A stretch of DNA of 32,782 nt from Chloroflexota bacterium (GTDB lineage Bacteria > Chloroflexota > Anaerolineae > UBA4142). Positions 24,495 through 32,579 of this stretch are shown here, in pieces; positions within the stretch are counted from its first letter, which is position 1, and every line of letters begins with the position of its first letter. The translations under genes and the position numbers were made by a program. The stretch spans positions 1 to 32,782 of the forward strand of contig JAMDCU010000007.1 in assembly GCA_023489485.1 (NCBI GenBank). The letters run 5' to 3'. Under the pieces are notes generated by a model that saw nothing but the letters and a program-made list of their open reading frames with translations, was not told the origin of the DNA and did not search any database.

Positions 24495-25784
24495 TCAATT
24501 AGCGAGATAGGGGTAGCACATCCCGGCCAGCGGGAGAACCGCCACCTGAGCATCCGCTCCTTGCTTGGCGAACGCCTGGCGCATGGCCTCATCGAGCGAG
24601 CGGGTCCAGTTCAGCCTCATTCGGTTCGCATCTTCCTCTGGGAGTGCCTCCGTCACCAAGATCATCTCCGATTTCTCCTCGGCCTGAAAGAGTTTGTAAA
24701 TCGCCGGTGCGTCGGCCATTTGGTAGGCATACTTGCCGCCTTGCATTTCCTTCAGGTACTCGGCCGATCTGGGCCACGGCCGCCCGAAGGACTCGGTATA
24801 CAAGCGGCGGTGGAGAGCTGGACCGAGCGCTTCTTCGCAGTAGGCGGCAATCACCCGCGTGCCTCCCTTCTTCACGATAGTTCCCGCGTTCATCATCGCG
24901 AGGTTGGCCAAGTCAAAGTAGAATTGCTTAGGGTTGGCACTGGCCAGCACAATATCGGCGGGACGCTTGAGAGGAACGCCATAGACTTGAAGGAACACTT
25001 CAATCGCGGCCTTCTGGCAAGCAACGATATCTCCGGCAAATGCCCGCACGACCTCTTTTTTTGCGCTCAACACCACATTAATGCCGAGATCGGGCTTGAC
25101 CATGCGAGCAAATTCAACCATATCCTCCCAACACGGGTTGCCCTCGGTGCGGCCAAACCAAGAATCGGGGCTCGCGGCTAATTGTCCGTGGTTGTAATAG
25201 ATCGACTCTCGCCCGGCTGAGGCAACCGCATAAATTTTCGCCCCGCCGCAGAATCCCGCGTAGGGGTGAGCTTCCACCGTCCCAATCGAGATCTTGACAT
25301 CGGCCTGCACAACTTCCTTGTCAATCCATACCGGAGTGCCGCGACTGGTTCTACCCAGGCAGACCATTTTCTCCTTGTCGTCCACATCGTGGAGAACAAT
25401 CCGGAATTGCTCAACCACCTCTTTGCCCAATTTGGCGATCAAGTCCTCCTCGGACATCTTTCGGTGGATCCCGCCCGCGACGAGGATGGTCACGTCCGAC
25501 TTGGCCACACCCGCTTGGCTCAAACGAGCCAGAAGCGCAGGGAGGATCGAGCGCGTAGGCGTTGGACGCGTGTAGTCATCGGAGATAATGACGATGCGTT
25601 TTCCTGGTCCGGCGATATCGGCAATTCGAGGCCCCCCAATTGGGTTATCTAGGGCCCCCTGAATCTCATCATCGATCAGCGGGATCATCGATGGCTCCTT
25701 GGGCCATCCGACGAGCATGAGATTCCGATCCGGAATCTCTGTGCTCAAGCTAGTCTTGCCATAGGGAAGGGTTACCTTGGACAC
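24495..25784 (-). CDS. LarA-family nickel-dependent hydroxyacid racemase/epimerase
   Basis: This 429-residue protein, with a GTG start at 25784 just after AGGAGG, matches LarA. D-D-Y-T-R lies at 69-73, His107 in G-G-I-H-R-K, His173 and Lys183 in E-A-H-P-Y-A-G-F-C-G-G-A-K, and His199 in Y-Y-N-H-G. These align with the catalytic His108 and His174, the cofactor-attachment Lys184 and the nickel ligand His200 of lactate racemase LarA. The enzyme uses a nickel-pincer nucleotide to interconvert alpha-hydroxy acid stereoisomers. Characterised relatives include malate racemase and D-gluconate 2-epimerase. The genes for cofactor synthesis (larB, larC, larE) are not in the window. Its place among sugar-acid enzymes favours an aldonate-type substrate. 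Confidence 0.93.
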   Translation of the reverse strand: MSKVTLPYGKTSLSTEIPDRNLMLVGWPKEPSMIPLIDDEIQGALDNPIGGPRIADIAGPGKRIVIISDDYTRPTPTRSILPALLARLSQAGVAKSDVTILVAGGIHRKMSEEDLIAKLGKEVVEQFRIVLHDVDDKEKMVCLGRTSRGTPVWIDKEVVQADVKISIGTVEAHPYAGFCGGAKIYAVASAGRESIYYNHGQLAASPDSWFGRTEGNPCWEDMVEFARMVKPDLGINVVLSAKKEVVRAFAGDIVACQKAAIEVFLQVYGVPLKRPADIVLASANPKQFYFDLANLAMMNAGTIVKKGGTRVIAAYCEEALGPALHRRLYTESFGRPWPRSAEYLKEMQGGKYAYQMADAPAIYKLFQAEEKSEMILVTEALPEEDANRMRLNWTRSLDEAMRQAFAKQGADAQVAVLPLAGMCYPYLAN

Positions 25785-25803
25785 ATTTCCTCCTTGGGCG
25801 GTC

Positions 25804-26697
25804 CTATTCTTTCACAGCCCCCATGCTCAGGCCGCGAATAATGTTTTCCTGCAGCAACGCGACGACAATAAACAAAGGTAACACGGTGACGACCGTTGCT
25901 GCGGCGGCGGCTCCCCAATCAGTCTGGAACTGCATCTTGAAACCGGAGAAGGCGACGGGAACGGTTTCGGTGCTGGTGCGGGAGATTACGAGCGGAATCA
26001 TTAGCTCATTGAACGAGAAAAGAAACGCAAAGACGGCGGTCACCCCCATGGCGGCACGGCCGATAGGAAGGATGACATGTCTTAGGATGCCAATGTCGTC
26101 GCATCCGTCGACTTCGGCCTGGTCGTAAAGCTCCTTCGGCAAGTCCTGGAAAAAGCCGCGCAACATCCAGATACTGAAAGGAAGCGTGGCCACGGTGTTC
26201 ACTAGCACCATGCCTAGGTAAGTGTCGATCAAGCCGAAGGTGTTGTAGAAAATGTACAGGGGCAGGAGGATGGCCACCGCGGGCATAAAGCGCTGGCTGA
26301 GGATCCATAAGGAGACAAAATCTCCTCCCCTGAGCCGATACCGCACCAAGGCGAAACTCGCCAAGACGCCAAGGATCAGGTTCAGGACTGTGGTTGCCCC
26401 CGAGACAATAAAACTGTTGAGGAGTGGAGTTAGAAAGTGCCATTCGGTCACCAGGCGAACGTAATGGTCAAGGGTGGGGACAAAGGCCAGCGCTTCGCTT
26501 GGATGTACGATGATCAGCTCCTGCGGCTTGATAGAGGTTAGCACGATCCATAGCAATGGTAGGATATAGATCCCGAACAAAAAGAGCACGATGACGTACG
26601 CAAACACTGTCAGGAGCCTGCGCCAAAACGCTACCCTTCGCTTCCGGACACCGGGAACGCCAACCGCGGCTCTGCGCCCAAGTACATCAGCCTCCAT
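25804..26697 (-). CDS. Carbohydrate ABC transporter permease, second (MalG-type)
   Basis: This 297-residue inner-membrane permease has six likely membrane helices. The EAA coupling loop, Y-D-Q-A-E-V-D-G-C-D-D-I followed by I-L-P at about 191-211, would contact the ATPase. It starts 11 bases before the stop of the upstream permease gene (overlap 26687-26697), typical of paired MalF/MalG genes. The N-terminal 25 residues are basic. It would form the channel for a sugar or sugar-acid ligand with its partner. Confidence 0.95.
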   Translation of the reverse strand: MEADVLGRRAAVGVPGVRKRRVAFWRRLLTVFAYVIVLFLFGIYILPLLWIVLTSIKPQELIIVHPSEALAFVPTLDHYVRLVTEWHFLTPLLNSFIVSGATTVLNLILGVLASFALVRYRLRGGDFVSLWILSQRFMPAVAILLPLYIFYNTFGLIDTYLGMVLVNTVATLPFSIWMLRGFFQDLPKELYDQAEVDGCDDIGILRHVILPIGRAAMGVTAVFAFLFSFNELMIPLVISRTSTETVPVAFSGFKMQFQTDWGAAAAATVVTVLPLFIVVALLQENIIRGLSMGAVKE

Positions 26698-27592
26698 AGG
26701 TCTCCTCGCGTGCCGGCACTAGATATCGTGCGAAAATCAATACGAGTATGTTGATCAAGATGAGGATGAGGACGGCATATGCCGTTCCCTGTCCCACCTC
26801 GAAAAACTTGAATGAAGTCAGATAGGCACTAAAGCCAAGGCTCGCACTGGATCGACCAGGACCGCCATAGGTCAGGGTAAAAATCACATCAAAGTTCCGT
26901 ATCAAGTCCACGCCCCGGATCAAGATTAGGATGCCCGCCAAGTTTCTTAACCACGGAAGTGTAATGTAACGGATTTGCTCAAAGAAACCGGCGCCATCCA
27001 CCGCAGCCGCTTCGAACTGCTCGGGAGGGATGGCGTGAATTCCCGCGAGAAAGACTAAGAAGGAAAAAGGTAGCCACTCCCAGACACCTACGAGGATGAC
27101 CGCGTACAGAACAACATTCGGATCGCTAATCCAGTAGATTGGCGCTACCCCAACTAGGCCCAGGACAAAGTCGATGAGGCCAAAAGAAGGCTCGAAAAGG
27201 AAGCGGAACATCATCCCCACTATGGCGGGGGCAATCAGCATCGGAACCATCAAGGAGGAGCGAAACATGCGAAGCAACACGGAAGCGCTCGTACGGGAAA
27301 CCAAGATGGCGAGGATCAGTCCGATGGCTAACTCGAGACACAACGATCCGACTAGGATAATGAGGGTAATTTGTAGACTCTCAGGGAAGGAGATCCCAAT
27401 CAGCGGGGTCTTGAATAGAATCGTGGAAAAGTTCTCAAAGCCGACGGCGCGAGTGCCTCGACTGGGGTCGAGGAGATTCAAGCTGTGAAAGCTTAGCCAG
27501 ATGGCGTAGACCAAGGGGAAGATGCCCAGCGCGAGGAGAAATATGAGGGCGGGGCTGAGCAACGTCCAACCTCTGATTTGGTTATGATGCAT
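26687..27592 (-). CDS. Carbohydrate ABC transporter permease, first (MalF/UgpA-type)
   Basis: This 301-residue membrane protein has an EAA loop E-A-A-A-V-D-G-A-G-F-F-E at about 194-205 and hydrophobic segments consistent with six helices. It follows the lipoprotein gene after a 125-base gap that contains a perfect 16-bp hairpin (27667-27701). The gene overlaps the second permease by 11 bases. Together with the lipoprotein and the distant ATPase it makes a CUT1 importer. Confidence 0.95.
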   Translation of the reverse strand: MHHNQIRGWTLLSPALIFLLALGIFPLVYAIWLSFHSLNLLDPSRGTRAVGFENFSTILFKTPLIGISFPESLQITLIILVGSLCLELAIGLILAILVSRTSASVLLRMFRSSLMVPMLIAPAIVGMMFRFLFEPSFGLIDFVLGLVGVAPIYWISDPNVVLYAVILVGVWEWLPFSFLVFLAGIHAIPPEQFEAAAVDGAGFFEQIRYITLPWLRNLAGILILIRGVDLIRNFDVIFTLTYGGPGRSSASLGFSAYLTSFKFFEVGQGTAYAVLILILINILVLIFARYLVPAREETYGG

Positions 27593-27666
27593 GCCTGATT
27601 CCTCTCTTGAACCCGCGATTTCCAGTGGCTAGAGCTCGAACAGCGCGAGCCCATGCGTCGACTCGT

Positions 27667-27701
27667 TGCAGGAGAGTAGGCGACTCGCCTACTCTCCTGC
27701 A
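27667..27701 (-). terminator. Strong hairpin after the lipoprotein gene
   Basis: A perfect 16-bp stem (27667-27682 with 27686-27701, 3-base loop ACT) lies 17 bases after the lipoprotein stop on the minus strand. No T-run follows. Such hairpins after substrate-binding-protein genes are known to protect the upstream mRNA and lower permease expression, so binding protein is made in excess. It could also end part of the transcripts. Confidence 0.6.
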
Positions 27702-27717
27702 TCAGAGAGCTAAAGCG

Positions 27718-29145
27718 CTACTTGGCAACTAGCTTGCCGCTCTTGACGAGCACGTCGCGTACCTGGCTGTTGGCGTCCTTGAGGGCTTGATCGGTGGTCT
27801 TTTTGCCCAAGAAGACGTTGTCCAACTCGTTGCCGATGATCTGCTCCGCCGAAGCATATTCCGCAACAACGGGGCGCGGCACGGCAAACTTCAGGTTTTC
27901 GGACTCGGCGGCGAAGTAGGGGGCAATCTTGAGGTTCACGGGATCGGTGAGGGCCGAATTCCGCGCCGGCTGTCCGGTGTTTTGGACCAGGTACTGTTGA
28001 TTCTCGCGCGAGAGCCAGTACTTGATAAAGTCAAAGGCGACGTCCGGGTATTTGGTCTTGGCATTGATGCCCAGCCCGAAGCCACCCATGGGGAGAATGA
28101 GCTGCTTGCCCTCGGCATCGATCGCCGGGACGCGACCCACCGCAATCTTGTCCGCGAGCTTGGCCAGCGTGGGATTCGTGAGCACGGCGCCACCCCACTG
28201 GGCCGGTGCCATCGCGCAAATTCCGGCACTGCCCATATTCGAGTAGACGTCGCCCTCTTCCCACTGCAATGCTTCTTTGGGAGCATACTGAAGCAACTTG
28301 ACCATCATGTCCGCTGAGTATTTCCCGGCGGCGCTGTCGATCCCTGGCTCATAGGTCTTGGGATCCCAGATCACACCTCCCTTGCTGAAGAACATCGAAA
28401 GCCAGAAATCGGTCGCCCAGTACCGCGCAAAGTTGCCACAGAGGCCGTACATCTTGGGCGGGTTGTTGAGCTTCTGAGCCGCAGCGAGGGTTTCATCCCA
28501 CGTCGTGGGCAACTTGACCCCGGCAGCGTCGAGCACGTCCTTGCGGTAGTAGAACAGCTCGGTGTTGCCGTCATTGGGCAGGCCATACCAATGATCTTTA
28601 TAGCTGTACATGTTCAGGACCTGCGGATAGACATCTCCCTGCAGATCCTTCCACCAATCCGCATTGGCCTTCAGATAATCGTCCATTGGCAGGAGGTATC
28701 CTGCGTCAGCATACCCACCAATGAACTTGTAGTCGATCCAGATCAGGTCATAGGCGTTTCCCTTTGCCGCGACGTCCATACCCACCTTGGCAATCTGGTC
28801 TTCCTGAGGGAATGCCTCCACCTGGATCTTGACATCTGAGTGGGCCTTGTTGTACGCGTTTGCCATGGCAGTCGTCGCCATCTCGTAACGTGGGCCGGTT
28901 AGTGTGATGATTTTGAGAGTTTTCACTCCCGCTTGCGCCGGCGGTTGGGTGGCTGCGGGTTGCGCCGGCGGTTGGGTGGCTGCGGGTTGTGCCGGTGGCT
29001 GCGTGGCCGCCGGCTGGGCGGGCGGCTGCGTAGCGGCGGGTGGCGGTGGTGCAGCCGTCGGCGCCGCACAACCAGCAACAAGTCCAATTAGAACGATGAC
29101 CAGCACAGCGAGAAACGCCAATTTGAGACTGCCTTTGCTGAGCAT
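27718..29145 (-). CDS. Carbohydrate ABC transporter substrate-binding lipoprotein
   Basis: This 475-residue protein has an N-terminal hydrophobic segment ending in lipobox L-V-A-G-C (Cys26). A flexible linker of four near-identical nine-residue units of the P-A-Q-P-A-A-T-Q-P type spans about residues 34-72. A two-lobed extracellular solute-binding family 1 domain follows, including P-T-T-W-D-E-T and W-E-E-G-D-V-Y. It captures a sugar or related ligand outside the membrane and delivers it to the two permeases. The start at 29145 has AGGAGG 6 bases upstream. A frame extending to 29169 is less likely. Specificity cannot be deduced from sequence alone. Confidence 0.95.
   Translation of the reverse strand: MLSKGSLKLAFLAVLVIVLIGLVAGCAAPTAAPPPPAATQPPAQPAATQPPAQPAATQPPAQPAATQPPAQAGVKTLKIITLTGPRYEMATTAMANAYNKAHSDVKIQVEAFPQEDQIAKVGMDVAAKGNAYDLIWIDYKFIGGYADAGYLLPMDDYLKANADWWKDLQGDVYPQVLNMYSYKDHWYGLPNDGNTELFYYRKDVLDAAGVKLPTTWDETLAAAQKLNNPPKMYGLCGNFARYWATDFWLSMFFSKGGVIWDPKTYEPGIDSAAGKYSADMMVKLLQYAPKEALQWEEGDVYSNMGSAGICAMAPAQWGGAVLTNPTLAKLADKIAVGRVPAIDAEGKQLILPMGGFGLGINAKTKYPDVAFDFIKYWLSRENQQYLVQNTGQPARNSALTDPVNLKIAPYFAAESENLKFAVPRPVVAEYASAEQIIGNELDNVFLGKKTTDQALKDANSQVRDVLVKSGKLVAK
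28935..29042. repeat. Four 27-bp tandem repeats in the lipoprotein linker
   Basis: Units lie at 28935-28961, 28962-28988, 28989-29015 and 29016-29042. The first two are identical, and the latter two carry several substitutions. They encode the Pro/Ala/Gln/Thr linker directly after the lipid-anchored end of the binding protein. Identical neighbouring units suggest recent copy-number change by slippage. Confidence 0.85.
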
Positions 29146-29326
29146 TTGGCTCCTCCTTGGTTGAATCATCGTGCAAGATACTTGCCCTCGCGCGACGTCT
29201 CTCTTTGTCCTACGTCAATAACCACCTCCCTCCTTCGGATCTCTCCAAGATGGCTCCAAAGGGCACCACTGCAGAAAGAACCCGGGTATAGGACCAGCCC
29301 CCTTGCGAACGATGGCTTCCTTAGCG

Positions 29327-29345
29327 TTCGTTCGCACCGAACGAA
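29327..29345. repeat. Inverted repeat upstream of the lipoprotein gene
   Basis: Arms TTCGTTCG and CGAACGAA flank a 3-base spacer. A further CGAACG occurs nearby (29305-29312). It lies in the 208-base gap between the isomerase stop and the lipoprotein start and could be a regulator site or an RNA hairpin. No convincing promoter was seen next to it. Confidence 0.35.
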
Positions 29346-29353
29346 GCGTTTGG

Positions 29354-30325
29354 CTAGACATCAGATAGCGCCCGGTCAAGCTGGCGAACAAAACCCAACG
29401 CTTCAATCGTACCCCGGTCGCGATCCATGCCATTGTCGTCCCATTCAATGGACAAGGGGCCCTGATACCGTACATCATTCAGCGCACGAAATACTCGCTC
29501 CCATGGAACCCCTCCGCGACCGGGCGAAACAAAATCCCAGCCGCGCCGATGATCGCCAAAAGGTAGCCGCGAGCCCATGATGCCATTGCGACCGTTGATG
29601 AGCCGGATCGATTCCTTGACGTGCATGTGATAGATACGATTGCGAAATTCGTAGATGAATTCAACGGGATCTACCATCTGCCAGTAGAGGTGGCTCGGAT
29701 CGAAGTTGAGTCCGAAGGTTTCTCGATCAAGGACGGCTTCCAGTGCTCGCCGGGTCGTCCAAAAATCGTAGGCGATCTCGGACGGATACACTTCGAACCC
29801 GAACCTCACACCGACCTCATCGAAAACATCGAGGATCGGATTCCAACGAGCCGCAAAGTCCCGGTATCCCTCCTCGATCCTCTCTGGCGACATGACGGGG
29901 AACACCACCAGAGGCGGGATCTTCGACCCAGTGAATCCCGTGACGACTCCCACGCCGAACGCAGCAGCAGCCCGCGCAGTATTCTTCATCTCCTCACTCG
30001 CGCGCTGGCGAACACCTTCAGGATCACCATCTCCCCATATCCGCGGCGGAAGGATTTCCTCGTGTCGCTCATCAATAGGATCATCGCACACGCATTGCCC
30101 CACGAGATGCGCGCTGATGGCAAAGCAATTCAGGCGATATTTTTCCAACAAATCACGCCTAGCGCGCAGATACCCGTCCTTTTCGAGTGCTTTATCAACC
30201 TCAAAATGATCACCCCAACAAGCAAGCTCGAGGCCGTTAAAGCCCCAATCGCAGGCCTTTCTAGCAAGAGTCTCCAGGGGGATATCGGCATACTGGCCCG
30301 TGTTCAGTGTAATTGGTCGTGGCAT
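29354..30325 (-). CDS. Sugar-phosphate isomerase/epimerase, xylose-isomerase-like TIM barrel (second copy)
   Basis: This 323-residue metal-dependent barrel has ligand positions visible in F-G-F-E-V-Y, L-N-F-D-P-S-H, M-H-V-K-E and S-I-E-W-D-D. It is longer than the copy at 21776-22570 and from a different branch. Enzymes of this type act as isomerases or epimerases of sugars or as inosose dehydratases and often accompany Gfo/Idh/MocA oxidoreductases, as here (next gene upstream). GAGGG lies 7 bases before the ATG. Confidence 0.92.
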   Translation of the reverse strand: MPRPITLNTGQYADIPLETLARKACDWGFNGLELACWGDHFEVDKALEKDGYLRARRDLLEKYRLNCFAISAHLVGQCVCDDPIDERHEEILPPRIWGDGDPEGVRQRASEEMKNTARAAAAFGVGVVTGFTGSKIPPLVVFPVMSPERIEEGYRDFAARWNPILDVFDEVGVRFGFEVYPSEIAYDFWTTRRALEAVLDRETFGLNFDPSHLYWQMVDPVEFIYEFRNRIYHMHVKESIRLINGRNGIMGSRLPFGDHRRGWDFVSPGRGGVPWERVFRALNDVRYQGPLSIEWDDNGMDRDRGTIEALGFVRQLDRALSDV

Positions 30326-30437
30326 AGTCAGCCCTCATCTTTGCTCTCAACCGTCATAGATCAATGTGACTTGTCTAGACTCTTTCCGCGCTTCTGCAAA
30401 AGCTACCTCGACAGCGCTTCCAGGGGCACTGCGACGC

Positions 30438-31511
30438 TCAGGTGAGATAAACCCATCGCCGTTCGCTCCAGGACCGATGTGCGGCATCGAGTACTTGTTG
30501 CACACGCAGACCTTCCTTGAAGGTTGCGGCTTCAGCGGTCCGACGATTCTCATCAACTGCTCCAACCACCTCCCGAGCCAATCCGACGAAACTGCTCGCC
30601 CACATTCCTGGCCCAATGCCGGGCAATTGACTGTCCGGATTAGCTAGGGTCAGATCAGACAGAGGCTCTCCCGTCCGCCCTCCGTGTAACCCATCACGGC
30701 TATCAAGAATGAGAGTCCCCTCGGATCCGATGATCTCGGCATGATCACAAGCCAAGTGACGCGACACTTCGCTATCGAAAAGGACGACCATGCTGCCATT
30801 GCGGGTTTCGGCTAGGAGAGTGAACTGGTCATCGCTGGTGACGGGAAGCATGGTGCTCGGAGTGTTGCCACGCCGCCACTGGACCCACGTTCCCAATTGA
30901 GCGGAAACGGAGCCAATATCCCCGAGCCACCATTGGACCAAATCAATCATATGGGAAGCCCTCGCCCCGAGCTGTCCGCCTCCCTTCGAGGCTTCCGACC
31001 ACCAACTGAAAGGTGACGCCAACGCGTCAGCCCGCAAAGGATCGAGGACATTCATGTGAACATGATAGACTTTGCCGACAAACCCCGCGTCAAGGAGTTG
31101 TTTGACGCGGCGATGGTTCGGATCAAAGCGCAGCTCGTGGTCAATAACATTGACGACATTGGCTTCGGTCGCGCGCGCGAGCATTTCGTACGCTTGATCC
31201 ACGTTCGACGCCATGGGCTTTTCACACAACACGTGACAGCCTGCATTCAAAACCGCTAGCGTCATGGCGTGGTGGAGGTAGACGGGGGTAGTAATAAGGA
31301 CGAGGTCGGGTTTCGACTCCGCTAGCATCTGTTGGTAGTCATCGTACGCGCGCGGTATGCCGAACTCCTTAGCACAAGCCCGCGCTCGATCGAGATGCTG
31401 GCTCACCATGGCCACGATTTCTGCGGACGGCACATGCTGCAGTGCGGGGATTTGCACGGTCGAGGCAAAGCCAGAACCAATCACGCCGATCCGAACACCC
31501 TTGTTCGCCAC
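30438..31511 (-). CDS. Gfo/Idh/MocA-family NAD(P)-dependent oxidoreductase (second copy)
   Basis: This 357-residue protein has a Rossmann motif I-G-V-I-G-S-G-F-A (about 8-16), the E-K-P motif at about 97-99, and H-M-I-D-L-V-Q-W in the C-terminal domain. GTG at 31511 is chosen over GTG 31541 because GGGAG lies 8 bases upstream and the Rossmann fold begins a few residues later. It probably oxidises a sugar, lactone or inositol-like substrate. It is the first enzyme gene after the regulator. Confidence 0.92.
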   Translation of the reverse strand: MANKGVRIGVIGSGFASTVQIPALQHVPSAEIVAMVSQHLDRARACAKEFGIPRAYDDYQQMLAESKPDLVLITTPVYLHHAMTLAVLNAGCHVLCEKPMASNVDQAYEMLARATEANVVNVIDHELRFDPNHRRVKQLLDAGFVGKVYHVHMNVLDPLRADALASPFSWWSEASKGGGQLGARASHMIDLVQWWLGDIGSVSAQLGTWVQWRRGNTPSTMLPVTSDDQFTLLAETRNGSMVVLFDSEVSRHLACDHAEIIGSEGTLILDSRDGLHGGRTGEPLSDLTLANPDSQLPGIGPGMWASSFVGLAREVVGAVDENRRTAEAATFKEGLRVQQVLDAAHRSWSERRWVYLT

Positions 31512-31614
31512 GTTTATTCTCCCTCGAGAGAATTCGTCCACGATCTAGAGTCTCTCAACGTGAGCTGAACAGCGTACTAGTTCCTACTTACTCCTGATAG
31601 GTGGACTGAACCTG

Positions 31615-32382
31615 CTAAGTGTGGGGGCCTTTCCGATTTATCTGAAAGATGATGGTATCCGGCAAATGGTATTCAATCGAGTACAGAACAGGCTGGTTGT
31701 TGGCGCTGTAGTCCGTTTGGGTGATGCACAGAATCGGTGCGCAGCGTTTCACTTCGAGTTTGCCTGCTATTTCCTTGGTCGCCAAAATGGGTCGCAATTC
31801 TGCGACACCATGCACAATCCGGACCTGTTCACAGGCGAGAAACTCGTATATTGATTGAACCCCAGCGCGGAGGCGTTCCATGCCGTGAGGACCTAGAAGT
31901 GTAGGAGGGAGAAAATCCAGCGACCAGACCACGGGCCGGTCATTGGCAGTTCGTACCCGGTCGATCAGAACCACCTGGGTTCCTTCGGTTATTCTGAGTC
32001 CCGCGGCAACATTACTGGAGGCTCTCTCGATGCGTACTTCAGCGCAGGAAACGCCGGGGGTCATACCCGCGGCCAGGATCATTTCCGAGATGCTGAAATT
32101 CGCGCTCAGATCCTTGAGAATAGGCCGTTCGGAAACGTAAGTGCCCAGCCCCCGTCTTCGCTCGATCAGCCTTTCGTCCTCCAGGATTCTCAGGGCCTCC
32201 CGCAACGTCGTGCGCGAAATCCCCAACCGGGATATCAATTCCTTCTCAGAGGGTAACTGGCTACCAGCCGGAAAGCTCCCCACTTCGATGGCTTGGCGGA
32301 GCGTTTCGGCAGTAGTCCTGGTCAGAGTCTTGTGTACCGGTCTGGCCAGGGTTGAAAGGGCAACACTGGACTCTGTCTTCAT
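31615..32382 (-). CDS. GntR-family (HutC/UTRA-type) transcription regulator
   Basis: This 255-residue protein has an N-terminal winged helix with L-P-S-E-K-E-L and L-G-I-S-R-T-T-L-R-E-A-L (about 43-64) followed by the G-L-G-T-Y-V wing. A C-terminal UTRA-like ligand domain (about 95-250) fits the HutC subfamily, which commonly binds sugar-phosphate or related effectors. It is the first gene of the cluster and is transcribed from a perfect-consensus promoter with a palindrome just downstream of the likely start of transcription, so autorepression and repression of the whole cluster is the simplest model. Its own ribosome site is weak (GGGAAAAT region). Confidence 0.92.
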   Translation of the reverse strand: MKTESSVALSTLARPVHKTLTRTTAETLRQAIEVGSFPAGSQLPSEKELISRLGISRTTLREALRILEDERLIERRRGLGTYVSERPILKDLSANFSISEMILAAGMTPGVSCAEVRIERASSNVAAGLRITEGTQVVLIDRVRTANDRPVVWSLDFLPPTLLGPHGMERLRAGVQSIYEFLACEQVRIVHGVAELRPILATKEIAGKLEVKRCAPILCITQTDYSANNQPVLYSIEYHLPDTIIFQINRKGPHT

Positions 32383-32460
32383 GCGGCATTTTCCCGAATC
32401 GGCTAGAAATCAAGTGGGGGGTAAGGGGAAATCGGGACTTTCTCTAGAAACATTACCGCC

Positions 32461-32517
32461 AAAAAAGCACGCTGGCTTCTAACCCAATGACTGTGCGTTG
32501 GGCTAAAAGCCAGCGTG
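32461..32517 (-). terminator. Rho-independent terminator/attenuator in the regulator leader
   Basis: Read on the minus strand, a 20-base stem with two mismatches, arms CACGCTGGCTTTTAGCCCAA and TTGGGTTAGAAGCCAGCGTG (32468-32517), with a 10-base loop, is followed by C and six T residues (32461-32466). It lies downstream of the consensus promoter and about 80 bases before the GntR start, so it sits inside the leader of that transcript. It could be a conditional attenuator, or it could stop read-through from outside. Confidence 0.75.
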
Positions 32518-32519
32518 AC

Positions 32520-32552
32520 CTTGGGGGCGGCGCGCCTTTGCCGTTTCCCAAG
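32520..32552 (-). promoter_or_regulatory. Leader hairpin between operator and terminator
   Basis: CTTGGG and CCCAAG form a 6-bp outer stem, and CGGC with GCCG an inner stem around an 8-base loop. A further small stem (CGATA, CGA, TATCG) lies at 32560-32572. Together with the palindrome at 32580-32605 and the terminator it makes a tightly structured leader of about 150 nucleotides. I do not recognise it as a known riboswitch or T-box. Confidence 0.45.
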
Positions 32553-32579
32553 AGCTGTCCGATATCGTATCGAGGTGAC

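Noticed and set aside
28935-29042. Possible CRISPR-like repeats
   Set aside because: The units are directly adjacent without spacers and are in frame within the lipoprotein gene.
28904-29164. 86-residue plus-strand Gly/Ala-rich repeat protein
   Set aside because: It is the antisense reading of the tandem repeats that encode the lipoprotein linker. The repeat pattern explains its look.
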